A stretch of 64,000 nt of DNA from Bradyrhizobium neotropicale (GTDB taxonomy: Bacteria > Pseudomonadota > Alphaproteobacteria > Rhizobiales > Xanthobacteraceae): the NCBI RefSeq assembly GCF_001641695.1, contig NZ_LSEF01000095.1:1-64000 (forward strand). Reading direction: 5' to 3'. The position numbers and the translations under genes are program-made. The notes under the pieces are model-generated. The model searched no databases, was not told the DNA's origin, and worked only from the letters and a program-made list of their open reading frames with translations. Shown here piece by piece: positions 28,391 to 39,040 of the stretch (its first letter is position 1; the number at the start of each line of letters is the position of its first letter).

Positions 28391-30301
28391 TCACTCCTTC
28401 GTCAGCTTGTATTGGCCGAGATCCGGGTCATGCGTCATGCGCCAGTAGTCGACGAAGCGCCATGGCATGGCCGAGAACACGCGACCGCTGCTGTTGCGGT
28501 AGTAGGTGGTCATCCCCGGATGGGTCCAGATCATCGCCTCGTGCTCGGCGTCGACCTTGCGGACGTAATCGTCGAGCACGTCCTGGTGGACGTCGATGGC
28601 GGCGACGTCGTGCTCGATCATGTCGACCAGACAGGCCGAGATGTAGCGGCTCTGGCATTCCGACTGGAAGATGACGCTGCCGCCATGGGCGGGGCCGGAG
28701 TTCGGACCGAGCATGCAGAAGAAGTTTGGAAAGCCGGGCACGGTGAGGCCGAGGAACGCGGTTGGATTGTCGTTGCTCCAGGCGGCCCGCAAATCCTTGC
28801 CGTCGCGACCGGTGATGTTGAGACGCGCGGCCATCTCCGTGACCTTGAAACCGGTCGCGATCACGATGATGTCGGCAGGGCGGTGCTCGCCGTCGGCGGT
28901 GACGATGCCGTCGTGGTCGAAATGATCGATCGCGTCGGTGACGAGCTCGACATTGTCGCGTGTCAGCGTCTTGAACCAGCTATTGTCGAGCAGGATGCGC
29001 TTGCCATAGGGCGGATAGGTCGGCACGCATTTCGCGATCAGGTCGGGGCGATCCTGCAACTCGGACAGGATGAAGTCGGTCAGCTCCTGGCGGTGCCGGT
29101 CGTTGCCCTTGTTGACGGCGCGCTCCGGATGGGGCCAGGCCGGGTCCTTGCGCAGGAAGGGCAACAGTCCGTCGCCGTAACGCCAGAACATGTTGAAGCG
29201 GTACCACTGCACGTAGAACGGCAGATGGGCGAGCAGCCAGCGTGCGCCCTCGGTGATCGGGTCGGAATAGCCGTTGACCGGCCGCGCCCATTGCGCCGTG
29301 CGCTGATAGACCGTGACGGAAGCGACGCGGCCGGCGATCGACGGCACCAGCTGCATCGAGGTCGCGCCGGTGCCGATCACGGCGACATGCTTGCCGTCGA
29401 GCTTGATGTCACCCGACCACAGCGCCGAATGCAGGATCGTTCCCTTGAAGTCGTTCTCGCCCTTGAAGCGGGCGCGGGAAGGATCGTTGAGCTGGCCGAT
29501 GGCTGAGACCAGCGCGGTGGATTCCAAGGTCTCCTCGCCGTTCCTGGTCTTGAGCGTGGAGATCCAGCGTCGCTTGCCCTCATCCCAGCGTGATGACGTC
29601 AGCTCGGTGTTGACGCGCAAATGCTTGCGAATGCCGTATTCATCGGCGACCTTTTTGAGATATCCGAGTAGCTCCTCGCGCTGGCAGAAATAGCGTGTCC
29701 ACGCATTGCGGGAACCGAAGGAGTAGGAATAGGAGTGGTTCGGCGTATCGACGCCGCAGCCGGGATAGCGGTTGATCCACCAGGTGCCGCCGAGCTCGTC
29801 GTTCTTCTCGACGATGGTGTAGGGGATGCCGAGGTGGCCGAGCGCCACGCCGAGCGCGATGGCGCAGACACCGGCGCCGACGATTAGGATGTGCTGCTGC
29901 GCAAGCTTGTCGCCGGAGGGACGTTCGGTCCAGCGCGCCTCGCGCGGCACAAAACCCATCTCCTCGCGCATCAAGGGCGCATATTCCGGCGCGACGTTTT
30001 CGCCAAGGCAGGCGCGCATCATCTTCAACAGCAGTTCCTCGCCGGGGTCGGTGATGACAGGCTTCGGCGTGCCATCGGCGAAGAGTTTGACGACCGCGGC
30101 GCGGATTTCGTCCTGGACCTCCCCGGGCACGCCGGCGTCGGGATCGGGAATGAGGCGGATGTCGCGCTTGGGCAGATAGGGCGGCTCGAGCCAGCGCTCA
30201 TCGCCCGTCATGTGCACGAGCACCATCAGCAGGCAGCGGATATCGCCCTCGGCGATGGTCGAGGCGAGATCGAGCGGCCTGTGCGGAGATTCGATATTCA
30301 T
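28391..30301 (-). CDS. Flavin-containing Baeyer-Villiger-type monooxygenase
   Basis: This 636-residue enzyme uses FAD and NADPH to insert oxygen next to a ketone or oxidise a related substrate. The FAD motif is ILIVGAGVCAIALG (139-151), the Baeyer-Villiger fingerprint FxGxxxHxxxW is FKGTILHSALW (285-295), and the NADPH motif is VIGTGATSM (308-316). An extra N-terminal region of about 130 residues precedes the FAD domain, as in some larger BVMOs. Its start overlaps the TetR stop by four bases, placing it last in a ligase-TetR-BVMO operon. The natural ketone is unknown. Confidence 0.9.
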   Translation of the reverse strand: MNIESPHRPLDLASTIAEGDIRCLLMVLVHMTGDERWLEPPYLPKRDIRLIPDPDAGVPGEVQDEIRAAVVKLFADGTPKPVITDPGEELLLKMMRACLGENVAPEYAPLMREEMGFVPREARWTERPSGDKLAQQHILIVGAGVCAIALGVALGHLGIPYTIVEKNDELGGTWWINRYPGCGVDTPNHSYSYSFGSRNAWTRYFCQREELLGYLKKVADEYGIRKHLRVNTELTSSRWDEGKRRWISTLKTRNGEETLESTALVSAIGQLNDPSRARFKGENDFKGTILHSALWSGDIKLDGKHVAVIGTGATSMQLVPSIAGRVASVTVYQRTAQWARPVNGYSDPITEGARWLLAHLPFYVQWYRFNMFWRYGDGLLPFLRKDPAWPHPERAVNKGNDRHRQELTDFILSELQDRPDLIAKCVPTYPPYGKRILLDNSWFKTLTRDNVELVTDAIDHFDHDGIVTADGEHRPADIIVIATGFKVTEMAARLNITGRDGKDLRAAWSNDNPTAFLGLTVPGFPNFFCMLGPNSGPAHGGSVIFQSECQSRYISACLVDMIEHDVAAIDVHQDVLDDYVRKVDAEHEAMIWTHPGMTTYYRNSSGRVFSAMPWRFVDYWRMTHDPDLGQYKLTKE

Positions 30302-30945
30302 GGCTTGTCCTGATCTCCGGGTGCATTGAAGAGGCCGCGCGTCATCAGCTTGCGATAGGCGGAGATGACGTGCTCGGGCACGGCGGTGACGCCCTCGGCC
30401 GAATAGGAATAGCGCCGGCTGAGATAGCCGCGCGAGCCCATCAGCATATGGACGATGGCTTCGAACTCCTCGTCGCTATAGTCCTCGATCGCGCCGGCAA
30501 GCCGCGCGCGGCGCAGGATGCGCACATAGGCGGTCGAAATGTTGTCGAGATGTTTCAGGTAACCCGTGGGCGCGAAGAACTCGGCCTCGTTGAGGATGCG
30601 CAGGAATTCGGGCACCTCGCGGATGAAATCGAAGAAGGCGGCGAAGCGCTCGATCTCCTGCCGCGCCGCATCCGCCGTGCCGGTGCGGGCGCGGATGAAC
30701 TCGACCATGTCGAGGCCGATCTTGGGTAGGAGCTGGTCGAGCAGCTCCTGGCGGTTCTCGAAATGATTGTAGAAGGTGCCTTGGGCGACGCCGGCCTGCT
30801 CGGTGATGCGGGCGACGGAGGCTTCGGCATAGCCATATTTGCCGACGACCTTGGTCGCGGCATCAAAGATCTTCTGCTTGGTCCAGGCGTTGCGCTCGAC
30901 CCGGTTGAGCTTCGTCACCTTTGCGGTCGTGTCTACCTGCGTCAT
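30298..30945 (-). CDS. TetR-family regulator within the ligase-monooxygenase operon
   Basis: This 215-residue regulator has the TetR helix-turn-helix in residues 20-70 (TKQKIFDAATKVVGKYGY, ARITEQAGVAQGTFYNHFENR) and a helical ligand domain after it. It overlaps its neighbours on both sides by four bases, so all three are translationally coupled. It is the obvious candidate to sense the substrate or CoA ester and control the operon and perhaps the divergent ABC transporter. Confidence 0.88.
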   Translation of the reverse strand: MTQVDTTAKVTKLNRVERNAWTKQKIFDAATKVVGKYGYAEASVARITEQAGVAQGTFYNHFENRQELLDQLLPKIGLDMVEFIRARTGTADAARQEIERFAAFFDFIREVPEFLRILNEAEFFAPTGYLKHLDNISTAYVRILRRARLAGAIEDYSDEEFEAIVHMLMGSRGYLSRRYSYSAEGVTAVPEHVISAYRKLMTRGLFNAPGDQDKP

Positions 30946-32435
30946 TCGGAGGTCTCCAGCTCGGCGCGCAGCACGCGCTTGAGGATCTTGCCGCTGGGAT
31001 TGCGCGGCAGGCTGTCGCGGATGATGAGCTGTTTCGGCACCTTGAAGCTCGCGAGCCGCGCGCGGCAGTGTTCGGTGAGGGCAGGGAGTTCGAGGCTCGC
31101 GCCTTCGGCCAGCACGACGATTGCGACCGGCTTCTCGCCCCAGCGCGCATCGCGCAGGCCGATCACCGCGACCTCGCGCACCTCTGACAGTTCGTAGATG
31201 ACGCGCTCGACCTCTGAGGAAGCGATGTTCTCGCCGCCGGAGATGATCATGTCCTTCTTGCGGTCGGTCAGATACAGAAAGCCCTCGTCGTCGAGATAGC
31301 CGACATCGCCGCTGCGGAACCAGTCGCCGAAGAAGGCTGCGGCGGTCTTCTCCGGATCCTTCCAGTAGCCGCGCGTGATCTTCGGCCCGCGCAGGCAGAT
31401 CTCGCCGTCGACGTTCGGCGGCAGCTCATTGCCGGCCTCGTCGCGGATCTCGATCTCGACGTGAGCGATGGCGCGGCCCGTGGAGCCGATCTTCTCGATC
31501 TCGCGGCCAGCGTCCATGAAGGTATCGCCACCCACCGTCTCGGTGAGGCCATAGGCATCGATGTAGCGCGCATTGCGGAAGTAATCGGAGAAGGCGCGGA
31601 TGCGAACCTCCGGCGTCTTCTCGCCGCCGCCGATCGCCCATTTCAGAGTTGAGACGTCGTAGCGTTCGCGAGTGGGGCAGGTGAGGATCGCGGTGGTCAT
31701 GACCGGCGCCAACCAGGCTGCGTTGAGCCTGTCCTCGGCGATGGCCGCGAGCGCCGTCTCCGGCTCGAAGTTGCGCTGGATCGAGATGAAGCCGCCATGC
31801 CAGAGCACGGCGATGCCGGGCAGGTCGAGCGCGCCGACATGATAGAGCGGGCCGACGACGAGAAGCCGCGTGTTGGCGCTGAGGCCGAGTGCGATCGTCT
31901 GGTCGGCCGATTTCCAGTAGAAATTTTCGTAGGTGAGCATCACCCCCTTGGGACGGTCGGTGGTGCCCGAGGTGTACATCAGCCGCATCAGGTCGGACGG
32001 CGCGCGGATATGCATCGGCGCGGCCGGCGCGTCACCCGCAAGGCGCGTGACGCTCTGCTGAGCTACCTCATTGAGCACGACGATCGCCGCCCCTGTGGCA
32101 TTCGCAACCAATTCCTCATCGACGATCAGGATGCGTGCGCCGGCATTGCCGGCGATGTAGCCGACCTCGTCGCGGGAGAGGCGGAAGTTGATCGGCAGGA
32201 ACACCCCGCCGAGATGGCTGGTGGCGAAGACAAGCTCGAGGAAGGCCGCGCTGTTCTTCATCAGCACGGCCACGACATCGCCAGCGCCGATGCCCTGCGC
32301 GGCGAGCCAGCCGGCCACTTGCTGGATGCGCGCATCGAACGTCGCGTAGGAGATCTCCTCGCCGCGATATTTCAGTGCGGGCCGCGCCGGCGTCCGCCGG
32401 GCATGAAAGGCGATGAAGCTCGAAAGATTGATCAT
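30942..32435 (-). CDS. Acyl-CoA synthetase (AMP-forming)
   Basis: This ANL-superfamily ligase activates a carboxylic acid to its CoA ester through an acyl-AMP. The phosphate-binding loop is MYTSGTTDRPKGVMLT, the A5 motif is YIDAYGLTETVGG, the hinge region contains WFRSGDVGYLDDEGFLYLTDRKKDMI, and the catalytic Lys is in NPSGKILKR. The start is set at ATG 32435 (MINLSSFIAFHARRTP), which fits the family; ATG 32501 is possible. It is first in an operon with TetR and the monooxygenase, and divergent from a Liv-type importer that could bring in its substrate. Confidence 0.88.
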   Translation of the reverse strand: MINLSSFIAFHARRTPARPALKYRGEEISYATFDARIQQVAGWLAAQGIGAGDVVAVLMKNSAAFLELVFATSHLGGVFLPINFRLSRDEVGYIAGNAGARILIVDEELVANATGAAIVVLNEVAQQSVTRLAGDAPAAPMHIRAPSDLMRLMYTSGTTDRPKGVMLTYENFYWKSADQTIALGLSANTRLLVVGPLYHVGALDLPGIAVLWHGGFISIQRNFEPETALAAIAEDRLNAAWLAPVMTTAILTCPTRERYDVSTLKWAIGGGEKTPEVRIRAFSDYFRNARYIDAYGLTETVGGDTFMDAGREIEKIGSTGRAIAHVEIEIRDEAGNELPPNVDGEICLRGPKITRGYWKDPEKTAAAFFGDWFRSGDVGYLDDEGFLYLTDRKKDMIISGGENIASSEVERVIYELSEVREVAVIGLRDARWGEKPVAIVVLAEGASLELPALTEHCRARLASFKVPKQLIIRDSLPRNPSGKILKRVLRAELETSE

Positions 32436-32608
32436 TTTCCCGGTTTCGGGCCGCTTGCCGGCCTCGCTTCCTCCTTCGATGAATTCTGACTCGTAATTCA
32501 TCTTTGGCTTGACGTCACCCCCCTTGCTCTGAAATTGTTGGGAACACGGAGACGAGACGATCTCCGGCAAGGGACTGGAAACGCCGACCCGACAGAGGGA
32601 GGGAAAAG

Positions 32609-33868
32609 ATGACGAGAACCCGCAGGCCGGGCATCAGCCGCCGTTCAACGTTGGCGCTGATGGGCGCCGGTGCGATGACTGTTGCCGCACCCTGGGTGGC
32701 GCGCGCCCAGGCCAAGACCATCAAGATCGGCATGCCGACGATTCTGTCGGGCCGCGTGGCGCAGCTCGGCACGTCGTCGCGCAACGCGGTGATGCTCGAG
32801 GTCGAGAAGGTCAACGCCGCCGGCGGCCTTGCCGGCCGCCAGATCGAGATGGTGATCCGCGACTCCAAGGGACAGCCGCAGGAAGCCGCGCGCGTCGCGC
32901 GCGAGCTCGTCAACACCGACGGCTGCGAGCTGCTGATCGATGCCGAAGCCTCGTCCGGCGCCTTCGCGGTGCACGAGGTCGCGCGCGATCTCGGCGTGTT
33001 CTGCATCCACACCAATTCGGAGACCTCGGCGCTGACCGCGGACCCCAAGCAGCATATTCCCAACGCCTTCCGCACCGCGCGGCAGGGCGTGCACGACTCG
33101 ATCGTCGGCGGCAGCTATGCTGCGGCGATCGCCAAGGCCAAGGGCCTGAAGAAATGGGCGACCTGCTCACCCGACTATGCCTATGGTCGCGACACCACCG
33201 CAGAGTTCACGCTGTACCTGAAGCGCTTTGCGCCTGACGTCGAGATCATCAGCGAGTCCTGGCCAAAGCTGTTCCAGCCCGACTACACCGAGGTGGTGAC
33301 GAAGATCCTGCAGGCGAAGCCGCAGGCACTGTACTCCTGCCTGTGGGGCGGCGATCTCACCTCCTACATCGACCAGGCCAACATCTACGCGATGTTCGGC
33401 CAGATGGAGGTGTTCGCGGTCAACATGGCCGATTACACCGCGCTCACCGTGGTGAAGAACCTGCCCAAGGGCATCCACTCCGGCAACCGCTACATCAAGA
33501 CCTTCCCGGCGACGCCGGAGAACGCCGCCTGGGGCGATGCCTACAAGGCGAAGTACAACGAATATCCGACCAACTGGTCGTGGGAGAACGCGACCGCGGT
33601 CATGCTGATGGCAGAAGCCGCGAAGAAGGCGAACGCCGCCGACGGCAAGAAGCTTGCGGAAGCACTGGCGGGTCTTACGATCAAGTGCCCGTTCGGCGCC
33701 GACGGCACGGTGACGATGCGCGCCGAGGACCACACGTTGGTCGGCTACGCCATCGGCTGGGGCACCACGATCCCGCAGGAGCCCTACGTGCCGGAGGTCA
33801 AGGCCGGCGACTGGAAGACCATCTTCGAGCTCGAAGCCGAGTGGAAGAAGAGCAAGGGCTACACCTGA
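32609..33868 (+). CDS. ABC transporter substrate-binding protein (Liv/amide type), Tat-exported
   Basis: This 419-residue periplasmic binding protein of the type I (LivJ/AmiC-like) fold delivers a small organic solute to the permease encoded downstream. The N-terminus RPGISRRSTLALMGAGAMTV carries a twin-arginine signal. Mature residues KIGMPTILSGRVAQLG and VMLEVEKVNAAGGLAGRQIEM are typical. The substrate may be an amino acid, amide, or an aromatic or alicyclic acid; the divergent acyl-CoA ligase operon favours an acid. A strong hairpin follows the stop. Confidence 0.88.
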   Translation: MTRTRRPGISRRSTLALMGAGAMTVAAPWVARAQAKTIKIGMPTILSGRVAQLGTSSRNAVMLEVEKVNAAGGLAGRQIEMVIRDSKGQPQEAARVARELVNTDGCELLIDAEASSGAFAVHEVARDLGVFCIHTNSETSALTADPKQHIPNAFRTARQGVHDSIVGGSYAAAIAKAKGLKKWATCSPDYAYGRDTTAEFTLYLKRFAPDVEIISESWPKLFQPDYTEVVTKILQAKPQALYSCLWGGDLTSYIDQANIYAMFGQMEVFAVNMADYTALTVVKNLPKGIHSGNRYIKTFPATPENAAWGDAYKAKYNEYPTNWSWENATAVMLMAEAAKKANAADGKKLAEALAGLTIKCPFGADGTVTMRAEDHTLVGYAIGWGTTIPQEPYVPEVKAGDWKTIFELEAEWKKSKGYT

Positions 33869-33878
33869 TCGCGCGCAC

Positions 33879-33904
33879 GGCGGAGACGGCCGTCCGTCTC
33901 CGCC
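33879..33904 (+). terminator. Hairpin between binding-protein and permease genes
   Basis: A perfect 11-bp stem (GGCGGAGACGG with CCGTCTCCGCC, loop CCGT) begins 10 bases after the stop. It probably acts as a partial terminator or 3-prime stabiliser that keeps binding protein in excess over the permease. Confidence 0.65.
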
Positions 33905-33958
33905 GGATTCGTCTGGTTTTCCGCGCCGTATCAGGCGCGCCGCAATGAAAGTGCTCCC

Positions 33959-34861
33959 GTGGACCTCGACGCGCTCGTCGGCTGCCTCTCCAGTTCCGCC
34001 TGCCTGGTGACGCAAACCACCAGCGGCCTCATCATCGGCATGCTGCTGTTCCTGGTCGCGGTCGGGCTGACCCTGATCTTCGGCGTGCTCAAGGTCGTCA
34101 ATTTCAGCCACGGCGCCTTCTATATGTTCGGTGCCTATTTCGCGATGACCGCCTATCAGCTCACGGGAAGCTTTGCGCTCGCGGTGCTCGCGGGCGCGGC
34201 CGGCACCGCGGTCCTCGGCCTGATCTTCGAGCGCGTGTTCATGAGCCGCGTCTATGGCGCGGACGTCTTGATGCAGCTTCTCGTCTGCTACGCCTTCGTG
34301 CTGATCTTCGATGATGTCGTGCGGATCATCTGGGGGCCGGAATTCAAATCGATGGGGATGCCGGCCGCATTCCAGGTGATGCCGCTGTTCATCGCCGGCG
34401 GCGTGGTGCCGCCTTATTACCTGCTGCTGATCGGTGTCGCGCTCGCCGCGGCGATCGTGCTCGGCATCGGCCTGTCGCGCAGCCGCATCGGCAAGGTGAT
34501 CCGCGCTGCCGCGCATAATCCCGGCATGGTGTCCGCGCTCGGCATCAACACCGGCCTGATCTATGGCGGCGTGTTTGCGCTCGGTGGCATGCTGGCGGGG
34601 CTGGCCGGCGCGCTCGCCGCGCCGGTGCGCTCGCTGACCCCCGGCATGGGATTTTCGGTGCTGATCGAATCCTTCATCGTCACGGTGATCGGCGGCATGG
34701 GCTCGATCCTGGGTGCGTTGATCGGGGCGCTGCTGCTCGGCCTGATCCGCTCGTTCGGCTCGCTCGGCTTTCCGCTGTTCACCGAAGGGCTGATGTACCT
34801 CTTCATGGTGATCGTGCTGGTCTCAAAGCCCACCGGCCTGTTCGGCAAGGAGGCGGCATGA
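33959..34861 (+). CDS. ABC transporter permease, LivH type
   Basis: This 300-residue inner-membrane permease has about eight hydrophobic segments and the LivH-type signatures LTLIFGVLKVVNFSHGAFYM near the start and GLIYGGVFALGGMLAGLAGAL later. The GTG at 33959 is the first start of the frame. It overlaps the next permease gene by four bases. With the LivM-type partner it forms the transmembrane channel for the solute captured by the upstream binding protein. Confidence 0.9.
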   Translation: MDLDALVGCLSSSACLVTQTTSGLIIGMLLFLVAVGLTLIFGVLKVVNFSHGAFYMFGAYFAMTAYQLTGSFALAVLAGAAGTAVLGLIFERVFMSRVYGADVLMQLLVCYAFVLIFDDVVRIIWGPEFKSMGMPAAFQVMPLFIAGGVVPPYYLLLIGVALAAAIVLGIGLSRSRIGKVIRAAAHNPGMVSALGINTGLIYGGVFALGGMLAGLAGALAAPVRSLTPGMGFSVLIESFIVTVIGGMGSILGALIGALLLGLIRSFGSLGFPLFTEGLMYLFMVIVLVSKPTGLFGKEAA

Positions 34862-35880
34862 CCGAGCTCGAGGCCCGACGCGCGGAGACGCTGGTGCCGG
34901 CGCGCGGCGCCACGACCGTCTGGGCCCGCTATCGCGATGTGCTCATCGCGCTGATCGCCTTCGCCGTGCTGGCAAGCTTGCCGCTGTTCACCGGCAGCAA
35001 GGCGCTGCTCGATTTCGTCATCCGCTGCTCGGCCTATGGCCTGTTCGCGACCTCGCTCAATCTTCTCGTCGGCTATACCGGCCTGACCTCGTTCGGCCAC
35101 GGCATGTTCTTTGGCTTGGGCGCCTACAGTTTTGGCCTGATCATGCAGAAGCTTGGCGTGCCGATCCCGATCGCCTTCGTCGCGACGCTGGCGATCACCG
35201 GGGTAGTGGCCGCGATCATCGGCGCGATCTGCGTGCGGCTGAAGGAGATCTATTTCGCCTTCGTCACGCTCGCCTTCCAGATGCTGATTCATTCGACCAT
35301 TCTGTCATGGGCCTCCTTCACCGGCGGCGACCAGGGCCTGCGCGGCGGCATTCCACGCCCCGTCTTCCTCGGCGTCGATCTCTCCAATCACGTCCATCTC
35401 TATGTCGCGAGCTGTGCGCTCCTGATCCTCGGCCTGCTCGCGATGCGCCAGATCGCGCAGTCGCCGTTCGGCTACACGCTGCGCATGATCCGCGACAATG
35501 CCGGGCGCGCGAGCTTCCTCGGCATCGACGTCTGGCGCGCGAAGCTCACCGTCTTCGTGCTGGCGGCGCTGTTCGCCTCGATGGGCGGCATGGTGATGGC
35601 GCTGTTCGTCTCCGGCGCCTATCCGGAATTCGCCTATTGGACGATCTCGGGCGAGGGCATCTTCATCAACATGCTCGGCGGCGTCTCGACCTTCCTCGGC
35701 CCGATGGTCGGCACGGTGCTGCTGCTGCTCCTCAACGACACCGTCACGCGGTTTACCGAGTATCATGGCATCGTGCTCGGAATCGTCATCCTGTTCTTCG
35801 CGCTGGGTCTACGCAAAGGCCTTCTGGATTTCGTCGCCGAGTGGTTCGCGCACCGGCGCGAGGCAGGCGAGGGGCGCTAG
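34858..35880 (+). CDS. ABC transporter permease, LivM type
   Basis: This 340-residue permease has about ten hydrophobic segments and the LivM-type stretches FATSLNLLVGYTGLTSFGHG and GYTLRMIRDNAGRASFLGID. It overlaps the LivH-type gene by four bases and ends two bases before the first ATPase gene, so the operon is tightly coupled. Confidence 0.9.
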   Translation: MTELEARRAETLVPARGATTVWARYRDVLIALIAFAVLASLPLFTGSKALLDFVIRCSAYGLFATSLNLLVGYTGLTSFGHGMFFGLGAYSFGLIMQKLGVPIPIAFVATLAITGVVAAIIGAICVRLKEIYFAFVTLAFQMLIHSTILSWASFTGGDQGLRGGIPRPVFLGVDLSNHVHLYVASCALLILGLLAMRQIAQSPFGYTLRMIRDNAGRASFLGIDVWRAKLTVFVLAALFASMGGMVMALFVSGAYPEFAYWTISGEGIFINMLGGVSTFLGPMVGTVLLLLLNDTVTRFTEYHGIVLGIVILFFALGLRKGLLDFVAEWFAHRREAGEGR

Positions 35881-35882
35881 CC

Positions 35883-36634
<752 letters not shown>

Positions 36635-36638
<4 letters not shown>

Positions 36639-37348
36639 GCGCCGCCGTCATCGAAGTCGCTGATCTCGACGTCTACTACGGCACGAGCCAGATCCTGTTC
36701 GGCGTCGGCCTGTCGGTGCGACAGGGCGAGACCATGGCGCTGCTTGGGCGCAACGGCGCCGGCAAGTCGACGACCATGAAGGCGATCATGGGTCTGGCGC
36801 CGCCGCGGCGCGGCAAGGTCAGCCTCCGCGGCGTGGTGATCTCCGGCCGCAAGCCGCACGCGATTGCGCGCGCCGGCCTCGGCTTCGTGCCGGAGGATCG
36901 CCAGATCTTTCCGGAGCACACGGTCGAGGACAATCTCGTCATCGGCAAGAAGCGCGGGCCCGACGGCCAGGACGAATGGCCGATCAAGCGGATCTACGAG
37001 GTCTTTCCGCTCCTCGAGCCGCTGCGTCATCGCATCGCCGGACGCCTGTCGGGCGGCGAGCAGCAGATGCTCGCGATCGCGCGCACGCTGATGGGCAATC
37101 CGGCGCTGCTGCTGCTGGACGAACCGAGCGAGGGGCTTGCCCCAATCATCGTGCAGCGCATCGGCGAGCTGCTGCGGCAGCTTCGCAGCATCGGATCGAC
37201 CGTGCTGATCGCCGAGCAGAACATGCATTTCTGTTTGGGCCTTGCGAGCCACGCCACGGTGATCGACAAGGGCCAGATCGTCTATGCGGCCGGTATCGAC
37301 GATCTCAAGGCGAACGATACGATCCGGCGCCGCTACCTGGCGCTTTAG
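36635..37348 (+). CDS. ABC transporter ATP-binding protein, LivF type
   Basis: This 237-residue ATPase has Walker A (GRNGAGKST), signature LSGGEQQMLAIARTL and Walker B (LLLLDEPSEGLAP). FVPEDRQIFPEHTVEDNL is the usual Q-loop region of LivF proteins. It is the last gene of the five-gene transporter. No clear terminator follows. Confidence 0.92.
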
Positions 37349-37512
37349 CCGGGGCGTGGGGCCCAAGCCGGCGAGAAGAAAAAAACTATCGCCGCACCTT
37401 CTCCGGGCGAAAGGAGTTTCCCCTCCGAGGGGCAAAAAAGCCAATCGCTTCCATTGCCGTTTTGGGCCGAAACGACGACATTTCCGTCAGAATTTGATGG
37501 ATTGGCCGAGCC

Positions 37513-37731
37513 ATGGAACGCACTGGATTTGAACCCTTCGGCGAGCGCCTGGTGTCCGCGACGGACGCCCAGCCGCAGTCGCGTGCGTCAAAGTACCTGC
37601 TGCGGGCCGGCACCGGCCTGTTCTGGACGCTGGTTGCCGCCATCGTGTTCGCGCGCGCGGCCTTCTTCGAGCCCGGCGTCTATGACGGCTTCAGCCGCAT
37701 CGCCTCGCTCGCCAAGAGCTTGATCTTCTGA
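37513..37731 (+). CDS. Small single-span membrane protein
   Basis: This 72-residue protein has one hydrophobic helix (about 34-51, TGLFWTLVAAIVFARAAFF) between a polar N-terminus and a short amphipathic tail. The ATG at 37513 lacks a strong ribosome site, but codon use looks like the neighbours. It may be a conserved Bradyrhizobium hypothetical. No function is proposed. Confidence 0.55.
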   Translation: MERTGFEPFGERLVSATDAQPQSRASKYLLRAGTGLFWTLVAAIVFARAAFFEPGVYDGFSRIASLAKSLIF

Positions 37732-37858
37732 GAGAGCCTGATCTTCTGAGGCTCCGTCACGGCCTGAGGACAGAACTTCCCTCGGCCCTGATATGTCGAA
37801 AACTTATTTCCCTATTTCCTGCCCCTGCGTATAAATCCTTCTCCTCGGGGAGAGATTT

Positions 37859-38917
37859 GTGTCGCAGAATCAAGCATCCGGCCCGGTCGACGCCAAGCCG
37901 ACGACGGCCGTAGGCCGTACCGTTGCGCTGATTCCCGGTATTCTCCTCTGTATCGCCGTGGCCGGCGCTTCGGCTCTGCTGGAGCGGGCGGAACTTGGCT
38001 TGTTGGAGCATCCCTATGTCGAAGCGCTGGTGATGGCGATCCTGCTCGGCATGGCCCTGCGCAGCTTCTGGAAGCCTGCGCCGCGCTGGCAGGCCGGCAT
38101 CGCCTTCAGCGCCAAGCAGCTCCTCGAAGTCGCGGTGATGCTGCTCGGGGCCTCCATCAGCTTTGCGGCGATTGCGGCCTCGGGCATCGCGCTGCTGGCC
38201 TCGATCGCAGCGGTGGTAATTGTCGCACTCTGCGCCTCCTTTGGCCTCAGCCGTCTGCTTGGTCTATCGACGCGGCTGTCGATCCTGATCGCCTGCGGCA
38301 ACTCGATCTGCGGCAATTCGGCGATCGCGGCCGTCGCGCCGATCATCGGCGCCAACAATGACGAGATCGCGTCCTCGATCTCCTTTACCGCGATCCTCGG
38401 CGTGATGATGGTGCTCGGCCTGCCGCTGCTGATCCCGCTGTTGCAACTGTCGGCCACGCAGTACGGCATCCTTGCCGGCCTGACCGTCTATGCCGTGCCG
38501 CAGGTGTTGGCGGCGACAGTGCCGGCCGGCCTCGTCTCTACGCAGATCGGCACGCTGGTGAAGCTGATGCGCGTCCTGATGCTCGGGCCCGTCGTCGTCA
38601 GCCTGTCGCTCGTCGCCTCGCGCTGGCAGAGCGGCGCCAAGAACGCCAATGTCGGCTTCTTCCGCCTCGTGCCCTGGTTCATCCTCGGCTTCCTCGCGCT
38701 CGCCACCTTGCGCTCGCTGGAGATCGTGCCGGTGACGGTGGTGGGACCGGTGACGAAGATCACGAGCTTTCTCACCGTGGTGTCGATGGCTGCCCTCGGC
38801 CTCGGCGTCGACGTGCGCGTGCTCGCCAATGTCGGGGGACGGGTGACGGCGGCTGTGACGCTGTCGCTGATGCTGCTGCTCGGGATCAGCATCGGATTGG
38901 TGCACTGGTTCAAGTAA
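37859..38917 (+). CDS. YeiH/UPF0324-family putative sulfate exporter
   Basis: This 352-residue membrane protein has about ten hydrophobic segments with the YeiH signatures LLEVAVMLLGASISF, IACGNSICGNSAIAAVAPII and VVSMAALGLGVDVRVL. Homologues are annotated as sulfate exporters on the basis of sulfonate degradation clusters, but transport is rarely shown. The GTG at 37859 follows GGGGAGAG. No LysR regulator or sulfonate gene lies beside it, so its role here is open. Confidence 0.85.
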   Translation: MSQNQASGPVDAKPTTAVGRTVALIPGILLCIAVAGASALLERAELGLLEHPYVEALVMAILLGMALRSFWKPAPRWQAGIAFSAKQLLEVAVMLLGASISFAAIAASGIALLASIAAVVIVALCASFGLSRLLGLSTRLSILIACGNSICGNSAIAAVAPIIGANNDEIASSISFTAILGVMMVLGLPLLIPLLQLSATQYGILAGLTVYAVPQVLAATVPAGLVSTQIGTLVKLMRVLMLGPVVVSLSLVASRWQSGAKNANVGFFRLVPWFILGFLALATLRSLEIVPVTVVGPVTKITSFLTVVSMAALGLGVDVRVLANVGGRVTAAVTLSLMLLLGISIGLVHWFK

Positions 38918-39040
38918 GATTGAGCTGCGGCCGCGAGCGGCTGGACTTCCACTGCCAGACGTTTATTTGTGTTCGCCAACCAGACTGGCCCGCGACGCCG
39001 AGTGAGCGCGGCCGATCGAAGAAACAGCGAGGACGCGGCC